From the NCBI RefSeq assembly GCF_029962835.1, contig NC_080586.1, positions 70,061,001 through 70,125,000 of the forward strand: 64,000 bases of DNA, written 5' to 3'. Shown here piece by piece: positions 1 to 10,037 of the stretch. The notes under the pieces were generated by a model. It searched no databases, was not told where the DNA came from, and saw only the letters and a program-made list of their open reading frames with translations. The position numbers were made by a program, and so were the translations under genes. The stretch's first letter is position 1, and the number at the start of each line of letters is the position of its first letter. This DNA is from Magnolia sinica. Taxonomy: Eukaryota; Streptophyta; Magnoliopsida; Magnoliales; Magnoliaceae.

Positions 1-59
1 AATACATACATCAAAGTGGGGTCCATCCAAGTGGGCCACAACTACATCATCATAAAAAA

Positions 60-116
<57 letters not shown>

Positions 117-540
117 GTGTGATGATGGAGGGACCCCGACACTATGGGCCCTCCCTTGCGTGATCTATAACATATATCAAGTGGGTCCCAATACATGTGG
201 GCCTACCAAATCAAGGATCAACGATGGAGATCCATTCTCCACCCAAAATGGACGGTCTAGATGACCTCTTGATATGCAAGGAAAAATAAACATCATGATG
301 GGGTCCATGGAGAATGGCCCCATCATGGAACGATCATGAGCATCAAGGTGGGCCATTGGCCACACCTAGGGTCCAAAGTGAGATCCATACCATTGATCGG
401 TAGGCCTCACTTGGCCCATCATAAGAACATGAAAATCTAGCCTATAGAAGCACCCACCGTTCGATCTTCTCGATCCGTTGGAACACTGTCACCTTGTGCT
501 ATACTTTGATGGAGGGAGATGAGGTTTGAATGACTAGGAT
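1..540. repeat. GGGCCCAC-rich MITE-like sequence
   Basis: No credible reading frame. The stretch is made of phrases such as gtggggtccatccaagtggg and catcatgatggggtccatgg, the same vocabulary as the hairpin MITEs elsewhere in the window, but no clean terminal repeats could be placed, partly because the window begins here. Best read as one or more degraded copies. Confidence 0.4.
62..115. repeat. (GA)27 microsatellite
   Basis: Uninterrupted GA dinucleotide run. It generates an artefactual Arg-Glu repeat reading frame that is not a gene. Confidence 0.97.
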
Positions 541-890
541 GAAGGTTAAAGGGATGGGAAAGTGGCCCACCAAAAATCACTTTTCTCTCACATGGAAGAG
601 CTTAGACGTGTGCACCTCTCTTGCTTGGGATTTGTTGTTTGGGAAATGAGGGAGAGAGAGAGAGAGGGTTGTAAGGAGATGTGAGAGATGGGTGATGGAC
701 ATGAGAGAGGGATGACTTGTGTAAGATTTTTGTTAACTTTTGGGGTAGATTGTGTAAGAAGGGTATGGGGTGTGTAAGAAACTTTTGACTTATGGGTTGC
801 TTGGGGATGAGTGTGAGGTGATGGTGTACTTGACCCTTGATTAGATTAATTGATTGATGTGAGTGATTGATTGATGAGACATGTTGTAGA
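541..890. other. No gene seen; purine-rich spacer
   Basis: G/A-rich sequence with a short GA run near 652-667. No coding, terminal-repeat or RNA signature was recognised. Confidence 0.4.
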
Positions 891-2250
891 GATTCTCTTG
901 AAATTGTAAACGCGCGGTGTTTTCTTCGAAATAAACGCCAGCTCGCATCTTCTGGTCAGGATAACGGATCGGTGCATAAGATGTGGCGTTGGAACCGCGG
1001 CGACGGTGCGGTCGTAATGGTACAAGTCTCGGATTAAGCTGACTCAAATCTACGGGATTCGACTTATGGTCACGCGCAAACGTCGATTATACGTTGCAGG
1101 TGCCGAAATTCGACGAGAACGATCGCGGCAGTCGACGGAACAGTACAGACTAGGATACGGGTCTTACACACACACTCTCTCTCTCCCTCATCGTCCTCAT
1201 CTTCCAAGCCTGGCAACCACCCACTACAATCACTCTCCTCCTCCTCCTCCACTCTCTCCTCTTCACTCTCTCAGTCTCTCTCTCCCTCATCTCTCAATCC
1301 GACTCAGTGCCAACTTGACCCAACTCGGTACTTCTGACCAGATTGGACTCGGTCCGGATTAGTCTAGGCTAGACCGGACTCGAATCGAGTTAGGCATGCT
1401 GGACTCGGTATCAAGTCGGATCGAGTTTGACGCAGGGATGAACGTGATGAGGTCGATCACCATCTTCCTCAAGAGGATAACTACTCCGAATCCATGGAGC
1501 TTCTCTGCACTCCTCACAGAGACTTCTCGAATCCACGAGGAAAGAAAGCAGAAAATAGAAATAAATTCTAATAAATTCGAAATTGATTAATTAATTCCAA
1601 TAAACAAGTTCACAACCCTTTAAATAGAGATACTAAGCAATGTGAGAGAAATCAGAAACAAACTACAACTAAAACTCCTAGAATTCGCGACTTACTATAA
1701 ATAGTAAACTTACTATTTATAGACGGTCGTGATGTCTACTATAGCGCAAGGTTTTTGGCCAAAAATAGTAAGTGTCCTATTTGGCTTCACCAAACCGTTC
1801 TCTTAATTATTCTAAACTCTTTTCATGTTGGACATAACTCCTAAAGCCCGACGGATGAAGAGTTATAATCAAACTAACACTTACTATTTATAGTAAAAAC
1901 GAAATTAAAACAGGGAAACAACCATCGATCCAGGGGTATTTCACAAATCCGGCTTGCGCAACCCAGTGTAGCCGGGTTGGTTGGCTAAAGTAGCTCGTTC
2001 TACCCCAAAATCATATATTTTACGCCTGATAACTCATTCCGGATTGTGAGATACGCCCGATCTAAGGTCCGACGGTCCAGATCACTTCTGTCGTCGACCG
2101 GGCCTTTTCTGATCCATCTTGGCCATAAAACTGTCAGTGAGCCACTCTACATCAGAGTTCGGGTCAGGCCTATTTCAAAACCAGATCGAGTCTATGAGTC
2201 AGCCCTAACTCGGTCCTACTCGACTCATCGCCAAGCTCTATAAGCAGCCT
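891..2250. other. CpG-rich, possibly LTR-derived sequence
   Basis: Base composition changes sharply here: many CpG dinucleotides (for example around 905-1140), TC-rich tracts at 1180-1290, and near-palindromic TTACTATAAATAGTAA-like motifs at 1690-1725 recurring near 1880. Phrases around 1485-1540 resemble LTR sequence. No gag or pol frame and no paired LTR was found, so the assignment is weak. Sections at 1310-1435 and 2040-2240 share the GACTCGG/CGGATCGAGT vocabulary of the hAT MITE at 55071-57774. Confidence 0.3.
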
Positions 2251-3395
2251 TTACTCTCTTCTCTTCTATTTTGTTTATTGCATAAATTTTCTACTGGTAG
2301 GAAATAGTTTGGGGGTCAACGATATGATTATATCTTCTAAATAACATCTTTCAACCACTAAAGCAATAAATTCATGGATATATCAAAGAACATTCACTGT
2401 CTGCAGGTGAATGAGAATGGGCTGTGCTGCCTAGCTGGCTTTGCGAGCCTAAACTTCGGCCGAGGGCCAGCTTGGTTGAGGGCCAATGAAGAATGGCTTA
2501 GACCAGTCCATTGGCTTAGTCCAATAATCAAGTAGGCCACTATTATATAATAAGAATAAATGGTTTAAAGGCTCATCTAAATTATTCCCATTCACTATGC
2601 ATATAAAACTCATTAGACATGGTCATGTTTCATCGATCCAAACCGTTTATATGATGGGAGTCATCGCAGATGAAGAATACCTAAAAGAATTCTTCAATTG
2701 GACTATTTCAAACCATTGATCATTTAGCCTTTTTCTGTACAGGCTAGCCCTTGATCCCTACTACGGCTTAGGCTTGGCTAAGTCAAGGGCTTGGGAGACT
2801 TATGATCACCCATCGGTAGAGGAGGCTATTGCCTCGACCCTTGGCTTTACAAGGCCAGCTTGACCTTAAAGGAGAAGACTACTGCGATCGTTTCTTAGTA
2901 TGTCCAATCACACCCTTTAAATTATTAATTGAAATTTTAGGGATCTAACCATGCAATTTCAATTGATATCAAAGCCAACACCGCGTCCTGTGTAAGGGGC
3001 AACATGTGGAAATAGCAACTTCGACTAGAATGAAAGCTGCACAGCATGGAAATAGCTACTTGGAAAAGAGGCCAAAGTGAGTGCTGCGTCAACCACAGAG
3101 GTGGCGGAATGTTACGATCCCAACAGTTTAATGAGCGTAACTTGCCACCTTTGATTAGCCTTGGGGCTTTTAACATTTTAGTTAGGTTCTTAACATCTTG
3201 ATCTTACTCAAACTAACAACAAAATTGTAAATTTGAGCAATCCAATAACATCCAAGGGTCACTAGAGCCACCATGTTGGGATCTCATCTAAAGCCAACCA
3301 TATTCAAGACTGATTTTTTGACACTATCAATCAAGAGACTCCACCCAAACTAACAATTGTGTCCAACAGAAGTTGCTTGTCAGACGAGTAGGCTG
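2251..3395. other. No gene seen
   Basis: AT-moderate non-coding sequence. A 79-codon minus-strand frame at 2937-3176 has no recognisable domain, splice context or repeat signature and is left unassigned. Confidence 0.4.
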
Positions 3396-3611
3396 ATGAT
3401 GTTTCATTATCATTATAGACAGGTATCATGAAAGAGGGTAAGAAAAGAAAAGTCTAATGATCATCAAATGATGTTTTATTATCATTATAGACAGATATCA
3501 TGAAAGAGGGTAAGAAAAGAAAAGTCTTATGATCATCAAATGATGTTTCATTATCATTATAGACAGATATCATGAAAGAGGGTAAGAAAAGAAAAGTCTA
3601 ATGCTCATCAA
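3396..3611. repeat. Tandem repeat, 3 x 72 bp
   Basis: Three head-to-tail 72-bp units (3396-3467, 3468-3539, 3540-3611), each starting atgatgttt and containing tcattatagacag and gagggtaagaaaagaaaag. The units differ at only a few positions, so the array is recent. Unit length is a multiple of three but no frame stays open through it. Confidence 0.93.
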
Positions 3612-4013
3612 ATGATGGATTCCTATGGATTTCATTAGCACTATCGAAACATGGACTCCCATGGATTCAATTTTGGCGCATCTTATTTGGATAGTGAAAA
3701 TCTCAGGTTCCTTTCACAATCTCGTGCGAGAAAAAGCTAACAATTGCTATTTTTATCTTAGCCATTCAAGCAATGCAGAATGTCCAAACAATGGAAAACC
3801 ATTTTCTTTTCCTAGCAGAATCTATGCATTTTTACCTCACCCAAACATTTTCCATGCACATCTTTTGTCACCTTTGTATGAATTTGTAGGTGTGCGTGGA
3901 ATCAAGGGATAAAAAAAATCCAATGTAAACAAAATGTATCCACGAATACTGGTTTTAACAATGACTATTAGAAGCTCACCAGCCAGTCTAAATAATTAAT
4001 CTATTTCTATGAA
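3612..4013. repeat. Truncated copy of the element at 10375-10912
   Basis: This stretch matches the reverse complement of 10375-10912: shared blocks include the TCTATGCATTTTTACCTCA-like segment, the GGAATCAAGGGAT segment and the terminal repeat ending ctatttctatgaa. The right terminal repeat is present; the left end is missing and replaced by the 72-bp tandem array. Likely a DNA-transposon/MITE fragment. Confidence 0.6.
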
Positions 4014-4326
4014 GGATAAACTTCACTTTGGGAAGATTGAAGAAGCCGAATCATAGAAATCACACCTTCCTACTTAAAATTTGTAGGGTGTGGCCCTTAC
4101 TCGACTTGAAGGAGATTCAGGGTTTGCGATTGTAACACTAATGAACCTGCCATCAACAAACTAAACAAATGCATCCCAAGTCAAAAAAAAAAAAAAAAGA
4201 AAAAAAAAGAAAAGAAAGAAAGCAAAGAAAAGAAAAAACTAAACTAAACTAAACTAAACCTAAAGGTGCATTTGGATGATTAATTGAATGAAACACAAAT
4301 AACTCATTCCAAAAAAAAAAACAAAG

Positions 4327-4328
<2 letters not shown>

Positions 4329-4405
<77 letters not shown>
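4329..4405. repeat. (TA)n microsatellite
   Basis: About 38 TA units immediately left of a MITE. The preceding 4180-4328 is A-rich (long A runs, then AACTA repeats) without a gene. The Tyr-Ile repeat frame it produces on the minus strand is spurious. Confidence 0.96.
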
Positions 4406-4406
<1 letters not shown>

Positions 4407-4408
4407 GT

Positions 4409-4955
4409 GGAAAAGGTACTATGCGCTCAACCTCACCAGTTTGTCCCATGAGGTCGAGCTGTGTGGGCCCCACCGTAATGCGTTTCGAACATCTACCCCA
4501 TCAGTCAGATGCACCATTCCATCGTGGGCCTAGGTCTCAAAAATCAAGTCAATCCGTGACTTGTGTGGGCCACACCACATACAGAAGTGGGGAGGGTTTA
4601 TGCACCATTAAAACATTCATAATCATTTTTTGGACCCACCGAGGTGTGGTTTGCAAATCCAGCCCATCCATTATGTGTGTCCCACTTGGATGAGGGTTCA
4701 GACCAAGTTTCAGCAGCATTCAAAACTCAGGTGAGCCCCACCAAGTGCTTTTATATGTTTTAACGGTGTCTTCACATGATTTTAGATGGTATGGCCCACC
4801 TGAGTTCCGTATACGGCTGATTTTTGGGATATCCCATAATTTAGAGGGGACCCATCAAATGCACGGTGTTGATGGTCGACACGCATCATGGTGGGGCCCA
4901 CACAGCTCGACCTCACGGGAGCTTATCGTGAGGTCGAGCGCATAGTACCTTTTCC
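4409..4955. mobile_element. MITE with long TIRs, copy A of a tandem pair
   Basis: The ends are inverted: the left end starts GGAAAAGGTACTATGCGCTC and the right end carries its complement (catagtaccttttcc), followed inward by a ctcgacctca block and gtgtgggcccca on both sides. The element sits directly in TA repeats, consistent with TA-targeting, though TSDs cannot be defined inside a TA tract. No transposase is encoded. The open frames inside it are non-coding artefacts shared by copy B. Confidence 0.8.
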
Positions 4956-4970
4956 CTATATATATATACA

Positions 4971-5502
4971 CGCTCGACCTCACGAGTCTGTCCCATGAGG
5001 TCGAGTTGTGTGGGCCCCACTGTGATGCGTTTCGAACATCTACCCCATCAGTCAGATGCACCATTCCATCGTGGGCCTAGGTCTCAAAAATCAAGTCAAT
5101 CCGTTACTTGTGTGGACCACACCACATACAGAAGTGGGGAGGGGCCGTGCACCATTAAAACATTCATAATCATTTTTTGGGCCCACCGAGATGTTGTTTG
5201 CAAATTCAGCCCATCCATTATGTGTGTCCCACTTGGATGAGGGTTCAGACCAAGTTTAAGCAGCATTCAAAACTCAAGTGGGCCCCACCAAGTGCTTTTA
5301 TATGTTTTAATGGTGTCTTCACATGATTTTAGATGGTACGGCCCACCTGAGTTCCATATACGGCTGATTTTTGGGATATCCCATAATTTAAAGGGGACCC
5401 ATCAAATGCACGGTGTTGATGGTCGACACGCATCACGGTGGGGCCCACACAGCTCGACCTCACGGGAGCTTATCGTGAGGTCGAGCGCCTAGTACCCTTT
5501 TC

Positions 5503-5504
<2 letters not shown>
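4971..5504. mobile_element. MITE, copy B of the tandem pair
   Basis: Nearly identical along its whole length to 4425-4955, in the same orientation, separated from copy A by only 15 bases of TA-type sequence (4956-4970). Copy B lacks the outermost ~15 bases of the left TIR (it starts cgctcgacctcacg) but has the full right TIR (agtacccttttccc). The arrangement suggests duplication of one element through the TA tracts, or two insertions into one microsatellite. Confidence 0.8.

Positions 5505-5557
<53 letters not shown>
5505..5557. repeat. (TA)n microsatellite
   Basis: About 26 TA units flanking the MITE pair on the right. Confidence 0.95.
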
Positions 5558-5560
<3 letters not shown>

Positions 5561-5636
5561 AGGAAATAGGCATGTTTTCTATGGAAATCATGAGGACCTA
5601 TCCCCCAAATTACCATTAACATAGTTTCAATTCTAA

Positions 5637-6102
5637 GGGCATGTTTGGATACAGGGAAAGCTATGAAAATCCAGGGAATTGGAAATTTTTTTACATTGAT
5701 GTCCATTGGCGTGACCTTTTATTTTGCTTCGATAGAAAAGAAATTGGTGGATTCCACCAAGCAATCATTAGCCCTTTCCATGGTTTGGATTCTCAAGCAC
5801 AAGATACAAGGTGGCCATTATGAGAGGAATATGAGATTTCCACTTGCTATCCAAACAAAACCTTGAAAATGGACTCCATGTTCGCAGTGCCTTGGGAAAT
5901 AACCATTATATGATGATTGAGATTTCAATCCGACAACAACGTTTCCTCCAATCCCAACATGCCCCAACTTGAAACAAGTGGAATTGTGATTAAGGGTTTG
6001 GTTTTCATTATGAATTTACATGTGACACCCACATTTAGGTTATTTCATCTTCATTCTATTGATTCATTACAAATCAATTCCATTGGGCATCCAAAAACAA
6101 CC
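5637..6102. mobile_element. Probable Tourist-like MITE
   Basis: The left end GGGCATGTTTGGATAC pairs imperfectly with the complement of the right end (ggcatccaaaaacaacc). Flanking triplets are TAA on the left and TCA on the right, one mismatch from a PIF/Harbinger-type 3-bp duplication. It lies in the intron downstream of RRM exon 3. No coding capacity. Confidence 0.4.
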
Positions 6103-6133
6103 TCAAAAAAACACAAAGCTAGCAAATGCAGAC

Positions 6134-6240
6134 CTTTCCATCCATCTCCTTCACAGCCAACTCTGCATCTTCTTCACAAGTAAACCAAACATATGCAAAT
6201 CCTAGAGACAGTTTGGAGAACCTTTCAGTTATAATCTTAA
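6134..6240 (-). CDS. RRM protein gene, exon 3 (partial gene continues left)
   Basis: Minus-strand exon of 107 bp encoding residues 109-144 of the RRM protein begun at 18340. It carries the RNP1 motif LGFAYVWF (residues 121-128) and the helix that follows (EEDAELAVKEMDGK). The acceptor is TTGCAG at 6246-6241 and the donor is AAAG then GTCTGC at 6134/6133. The exon enters in phase 1, matching the exit phase of exon 2, and ends on a codon boundary. The last RRM strand (usually a DGR-x-I/V-F-V-like segment) must lie in a further exon, which I did not find between 1 and 6133; it is probably beyond the left edge behind another long intron. Confidence 0.85.
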
Positions 6241-7378
6241 CTGCAAGAGAAGCATGAAAGATCAAATATGAGAAAAAGATGCAATGGAAGACAAACATCT
6301 TAGAACTGTATGAATGTTCTTGCAATGCTTGAAACAACATCAATAAAAAGAGAAACTTTGATACTCTGGCAGAGTGTGATGGATGATACACAGGCACTTA
6401 GAATTTACATGCATACTTTATGGCTCCCAATATAGACATATCATGAACCAACTTATTTGATTATCTGACCATCAGATTGACGGACATTTAGTGAACAGCT
6501 AAAAGCGGACATTTATTGGACGCCTGAAAATGGAAAATATATCCAATATTTTGGGACTGTGACTTAGCGACAGTGAGGTAAGATTTAAGAGATTGACATC
6601 ATGCATTTATTTATTTTCCTCCAGTGGTAGTTCACCCTTTCAGATGTTGGTGACTCATACTCGTCACATGTGCACACACCATAGGCTATCCAGACCATCA
6701 AAGCTGTGGGCCATGTCACGGATAGATCATAGCTTAAAAGTTAAACAAATAGAGCAATTGTAGATTTTCCAACTGGTGGCCATCAAAGGATGGTTCAACA
6801 TAACATAGTGAGTGGTCCAAATTCAGCAGGAAAATCAGATGGTTTCTATCATTTGTCAAGTGTGACTTTTGCGTTATGCTCCATCCACAATCGGGTCACT
6901 GTTTGGATGGTCTGGGTAGCCGTAAAAATATGCGATGCATATGGGGGGTGAATCACCATGAATTTTAAAATGATGGTGAACCATCGGATTCTAGTCCACT
7001 GTTTCTCGATTCATCAACTGATTTGTTTGAATTACTTGCAAACAAGAGTTCTAACTACTGTGCACATTATATTGCTATTAAAATGGGAAAGGAGTGAATG
7101 CTAATATCTGAGTTAGTTATCGAACATTCCATCTTGGTACACAAGGCACACATGCAAGATCTGGATCATTTCATATGTTAGGCCCTGCAGGGAATGGCCC
7201 ATGCACCAAAAAATAACATTTGTTAGATGATTCTAGGCCCTAGCCATCAATTAGAAGACTTCTGCCCACTAAATGTTGAACTTTTTCCTAACTGCACAAT
7301 TGAAATCCTCAAAAGCCACCAATCAGTGGCTGGGATCATCTGATCAGCATGGAAAAATAATCAAAATAGATTTTTCAC
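6241..7378 (-). other. RRM gene intron 2
   Basis: Intron of 1138 bp with GTGAAA donor and TTGCAG acceptor. The 6640-6990 part contains MITE-like gtgggcca/catccac phrases; no nested gene was recognised. Confidence 0.75.
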
Positions 7379-7447
7379 CTCTGCTAACTGTCCCAAAATG
7401 TGAAAATGTCTTGGTCAAGTATCCCTCAGATGTCGACAGTGGCAGTC
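7379..7447 (-). CDS. RRM protein gene, exon 2
   Basis: A 69-bp minus-strand exon, too short to appear as an ORF, encoding residues 86-108 (second half of RNP2 and the first RRM helix, LSTSEGYLTKTFSHFG). The acceptor is GATGCAG just before 7447; the donor is AGAG then GTGAAA at 7379/7378. It begins in phase 1 and ends in phase 1, so joining exon 1, exon 2 and exon 3 gives one uninterrupted frame through the canonical RRM. This frame agreement across 12 kb is the strongest evidence that the three pieces are one gene. Confidence 0.85.
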
Positions 7448-8198
7448 CTGCATCATCACATTTTGAAGGGTTAAGAGGGTACTAGGTAAATGGTAAACGA
7501 GCTGAAGCTTGAAAGTGAATAATCTCATGCATGTAACATATTAAGAAATTCATGCACATGATTATTAGAACTACAAATGTAACATGTTACAACCTAGGTT
7601 GGGATAGTTCACCTATGAAATCAGGTGGCCCATCACAATTTGTAGCAATCCCAACCTTCCAAAACATGCGACCCCTTAAGGGATCTTAAGTATTTGACTT
7701 TACCTGTTGAATTTAGACCACTGGCCCTTTCATTTTTAACTGGCCATTTGATAGCCACCAATTGTATGGTTAGAAACATCCGGGAGTAGTATGGTTTTCC
7801 AGGTTGTGTCATCTGCCATGAGCCCCACGATCTAGATTGTCCAGATTGGCATACATGCATGCGATGTGCCAATTTGATCATTGCTGCTTGGATGGTTTAT
7901 CGGTAAGATTTTCAGGGTGTAGGACTGTCTAGTTGCTGTACAGTCGTTGTGGATGAATTAACTAGGCATTACAAGAAGAGGTCTCATGGTGTATGTTATT
8001 TGGAGATGAGAAGATTTTAATGGACGAGACGAGGGGGTAAATGCAAAGACTGAACCTGAAGGGATGCTTTATAATATAAAGATTGGAAAATTAGCGGGAC
8101 TAAATAGAACACAAGGAATGCAATTTTAGGAACAATAGAATGGAATTAGTTAAGATGGTTCACAGAAAGTACCCAAAAATGAGGATACTGATAATGTA

Positions 8199-8600
8199 TT
8201 AGAGTTGGGTGGATGAAGTGGAGTTGTGCCTTTGGTGTTTTGTTCGATCACCACATTCCAATCAAACATGGTCATAGGTTGTTGAGATTGATGAGTCGCA
8301 AAACAAGGATAACATTAGAAATGAATGCTTTCGATGGAACTTGGGAGCAGCACCAATGCTTTGGCCATGTGAAATGGAGACAAAGACCTGCACCGAGCTG
8401 CACCATGAGTTGGTTCAAGGTGATGGCTCTAAAAGGTCAAGGAGAAGCCCAAAAAGGAAGTCGATGGAATAAGAAAAGACTTGACTATCTATGGTTTAAC
8501 TGAAGTTTATGGTTCTTGATGGAGGGGAAAGGTGGAATAGTATTGGTGTAGCCAACACCAATTAATTGGGATAAGGCTTAGATGATGATGAGGATGATCG
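8199..8600 (+). mobile_element. RTE-type LINE, 3' end fragment
   Basis: The broken plus-strand frame reads like the C-terminus of RTE reverse transcriptases: RLMSRKTR, then CFGHVKWR (family WFGHV-R), then RPKK-like and KDLTIYGLTE-like segments. It is followed by the diagnostic 3' tail ccaacaccaattaattggga, ending in GATGATGATGAGGATG short repeats. Typical 5'-truncated, frameshifted copy in the antisense orientation relative to the RRM gene. Confidence 0.7.
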
Positions 8601-9656
8601 CCATAGCTTACCTTTAAATAAAATATCTATAACTTGAATTTCCATTTTATGTCTGCTAATCAAATGATTTTAGCCTCTGGTAAAAGTAGTTATTTTAACC
8701 ATGCCCTATCTGTGGTGGGGATCACCAAATGGATGGTCCGATTTTCGAAATATTGTTGGCGGAGCACAATTTTGGCTGTCCTTGTGGAATACTCCACAGA
8801 AAAGAGCAAGAATGTGGTGATAGTTCACCACCATTTTGAAATTGCGGTGACTAACCCACCCATCAAGTAGTTACATGTATGTCAATCCATAATTCCATAC
8901 TAATGCATGGGCATTTTCACACTGGGCTCAAGTGGGGTAGCCTATGGGATGCGGGGACACACTCGGGGTGGGTGGCCCGTGTGAAGTAGAACCCATGTGA
9001 AGTGGGGCCCATGAGGGGGTTTGGCCGAGGTCCCAACCCATGCGATGTGGGGCTTGGGTTATGAGATAAAGAGATTGATTCACCACTCTCTATCAGTTCA
9101 AGCTTTTAGAACAAGTGGCTAATTGTCTTGTATCAAATTAGTATTGGAGTGGGAGGTCTTGTGTTCGAGACTCTATGAAGATCATAGCCATTGTTGAGAT
9201 CAATAAAATGGGACCCCATTGAAAAGCTCCAATCTGGACTATTCGCAGTTTGGAAATGAGGAACATGCCATGTGTACAGGAGAAGTTTGGACTGTTTACA
9301 GTGAGATATTCTGGTTCCAGCATTTGAGACCAGCAATTAAGGAACCTATACCATTGGTCAGTTGAGCCCCACCTTGGATGGACCACGCCTTGAAAATCAA
9401 TTTAGATGGGAAGATCCAACCATCAACCTTGAGCCCCCTTAAAATGTGGGTCATTTTTGTATTTCTCTTCTTAATGGTGTATTTGCCGGCCAGTCACAGT
9501 TTGAACAGTTTCAATGTTCCTACTGTGGAGACTTTTGAGAGAACTGCAAAAGATGTGAGGAAGGCTCAAATACCTGCTAGACAATCTGTAGAAAGTGGAA
9601 GGTCTGCCATGCATCAAAAGTGGTGAGGATGTCTCTGCAACTATAGACAATAGGCG

Positions 9657-9878
9657 TCACCTCCAGCTTGGCATCCAATCTCCTAATATAGTGTTGACGA
9701 CCACAAGAAAGTCGCACTTAATATCGAGCCATCTCGCCCAAATATTCTGGGCAAACTGTATACCATGAAAAAATATGTAAAATTTGGCCACGTAACTAGA
9801 GCACCATCTATGGGTGTATGAGGATGCAGCCAGGAAACCCCCATTGTCCCACTGAATGATTGCACCCGATCCACACAT
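9657..9878 (-). pseudogene. L1-type LINE fragment (zf-RVT region)
   Basis: The minus-strand frame contains FFHGIQFAQNIWARW, matching the zinc-binding reverse-transcriptase-associated domain of plant L1 elements (hydrophobic-H-x3-FA-x-IW). It is a separate remnant from the L1 to its right, which has its own copy of this domain. Confidence 0.5.
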
Positions 9879-10037
9879 TATAGAGGATTTCTAACTGAGG
9901 AGCCATTGGAATTTAATTTAACCCACCCTAGTTTGGGTGGGAGCCGTTTCAGTATCTTCGCTGGGGGCTCTTTGAAGATTAGATCCGTCTGAGACCACAG
10001 GATAAGTTGATCCACCAGGGATGTTGAAAATAAGTTC

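Noticed and set aside
16-264. Plus-strand frame with Arg-Glu repeats
   Set aside because: It is the (GA)27 microsatellite read in frame.
3396-3611. CRISPR-like array
   Set aside because: Units are contiguous 72-bp direct repeats without unique spacers, in a plant nuclear context.
4249-4473. Minus-strand frame with a long Tyr-Ile repeat
   Set aside because: Produced by the TA microsatellite; the same happens at 5470-5706 and 53026-53388.
8213-8503. Stand-alone 96-aa gene
   Set aside because: Matches the C-terminal end of RTE reverse transcriptases and is followed by the typical RTE 3' tail.
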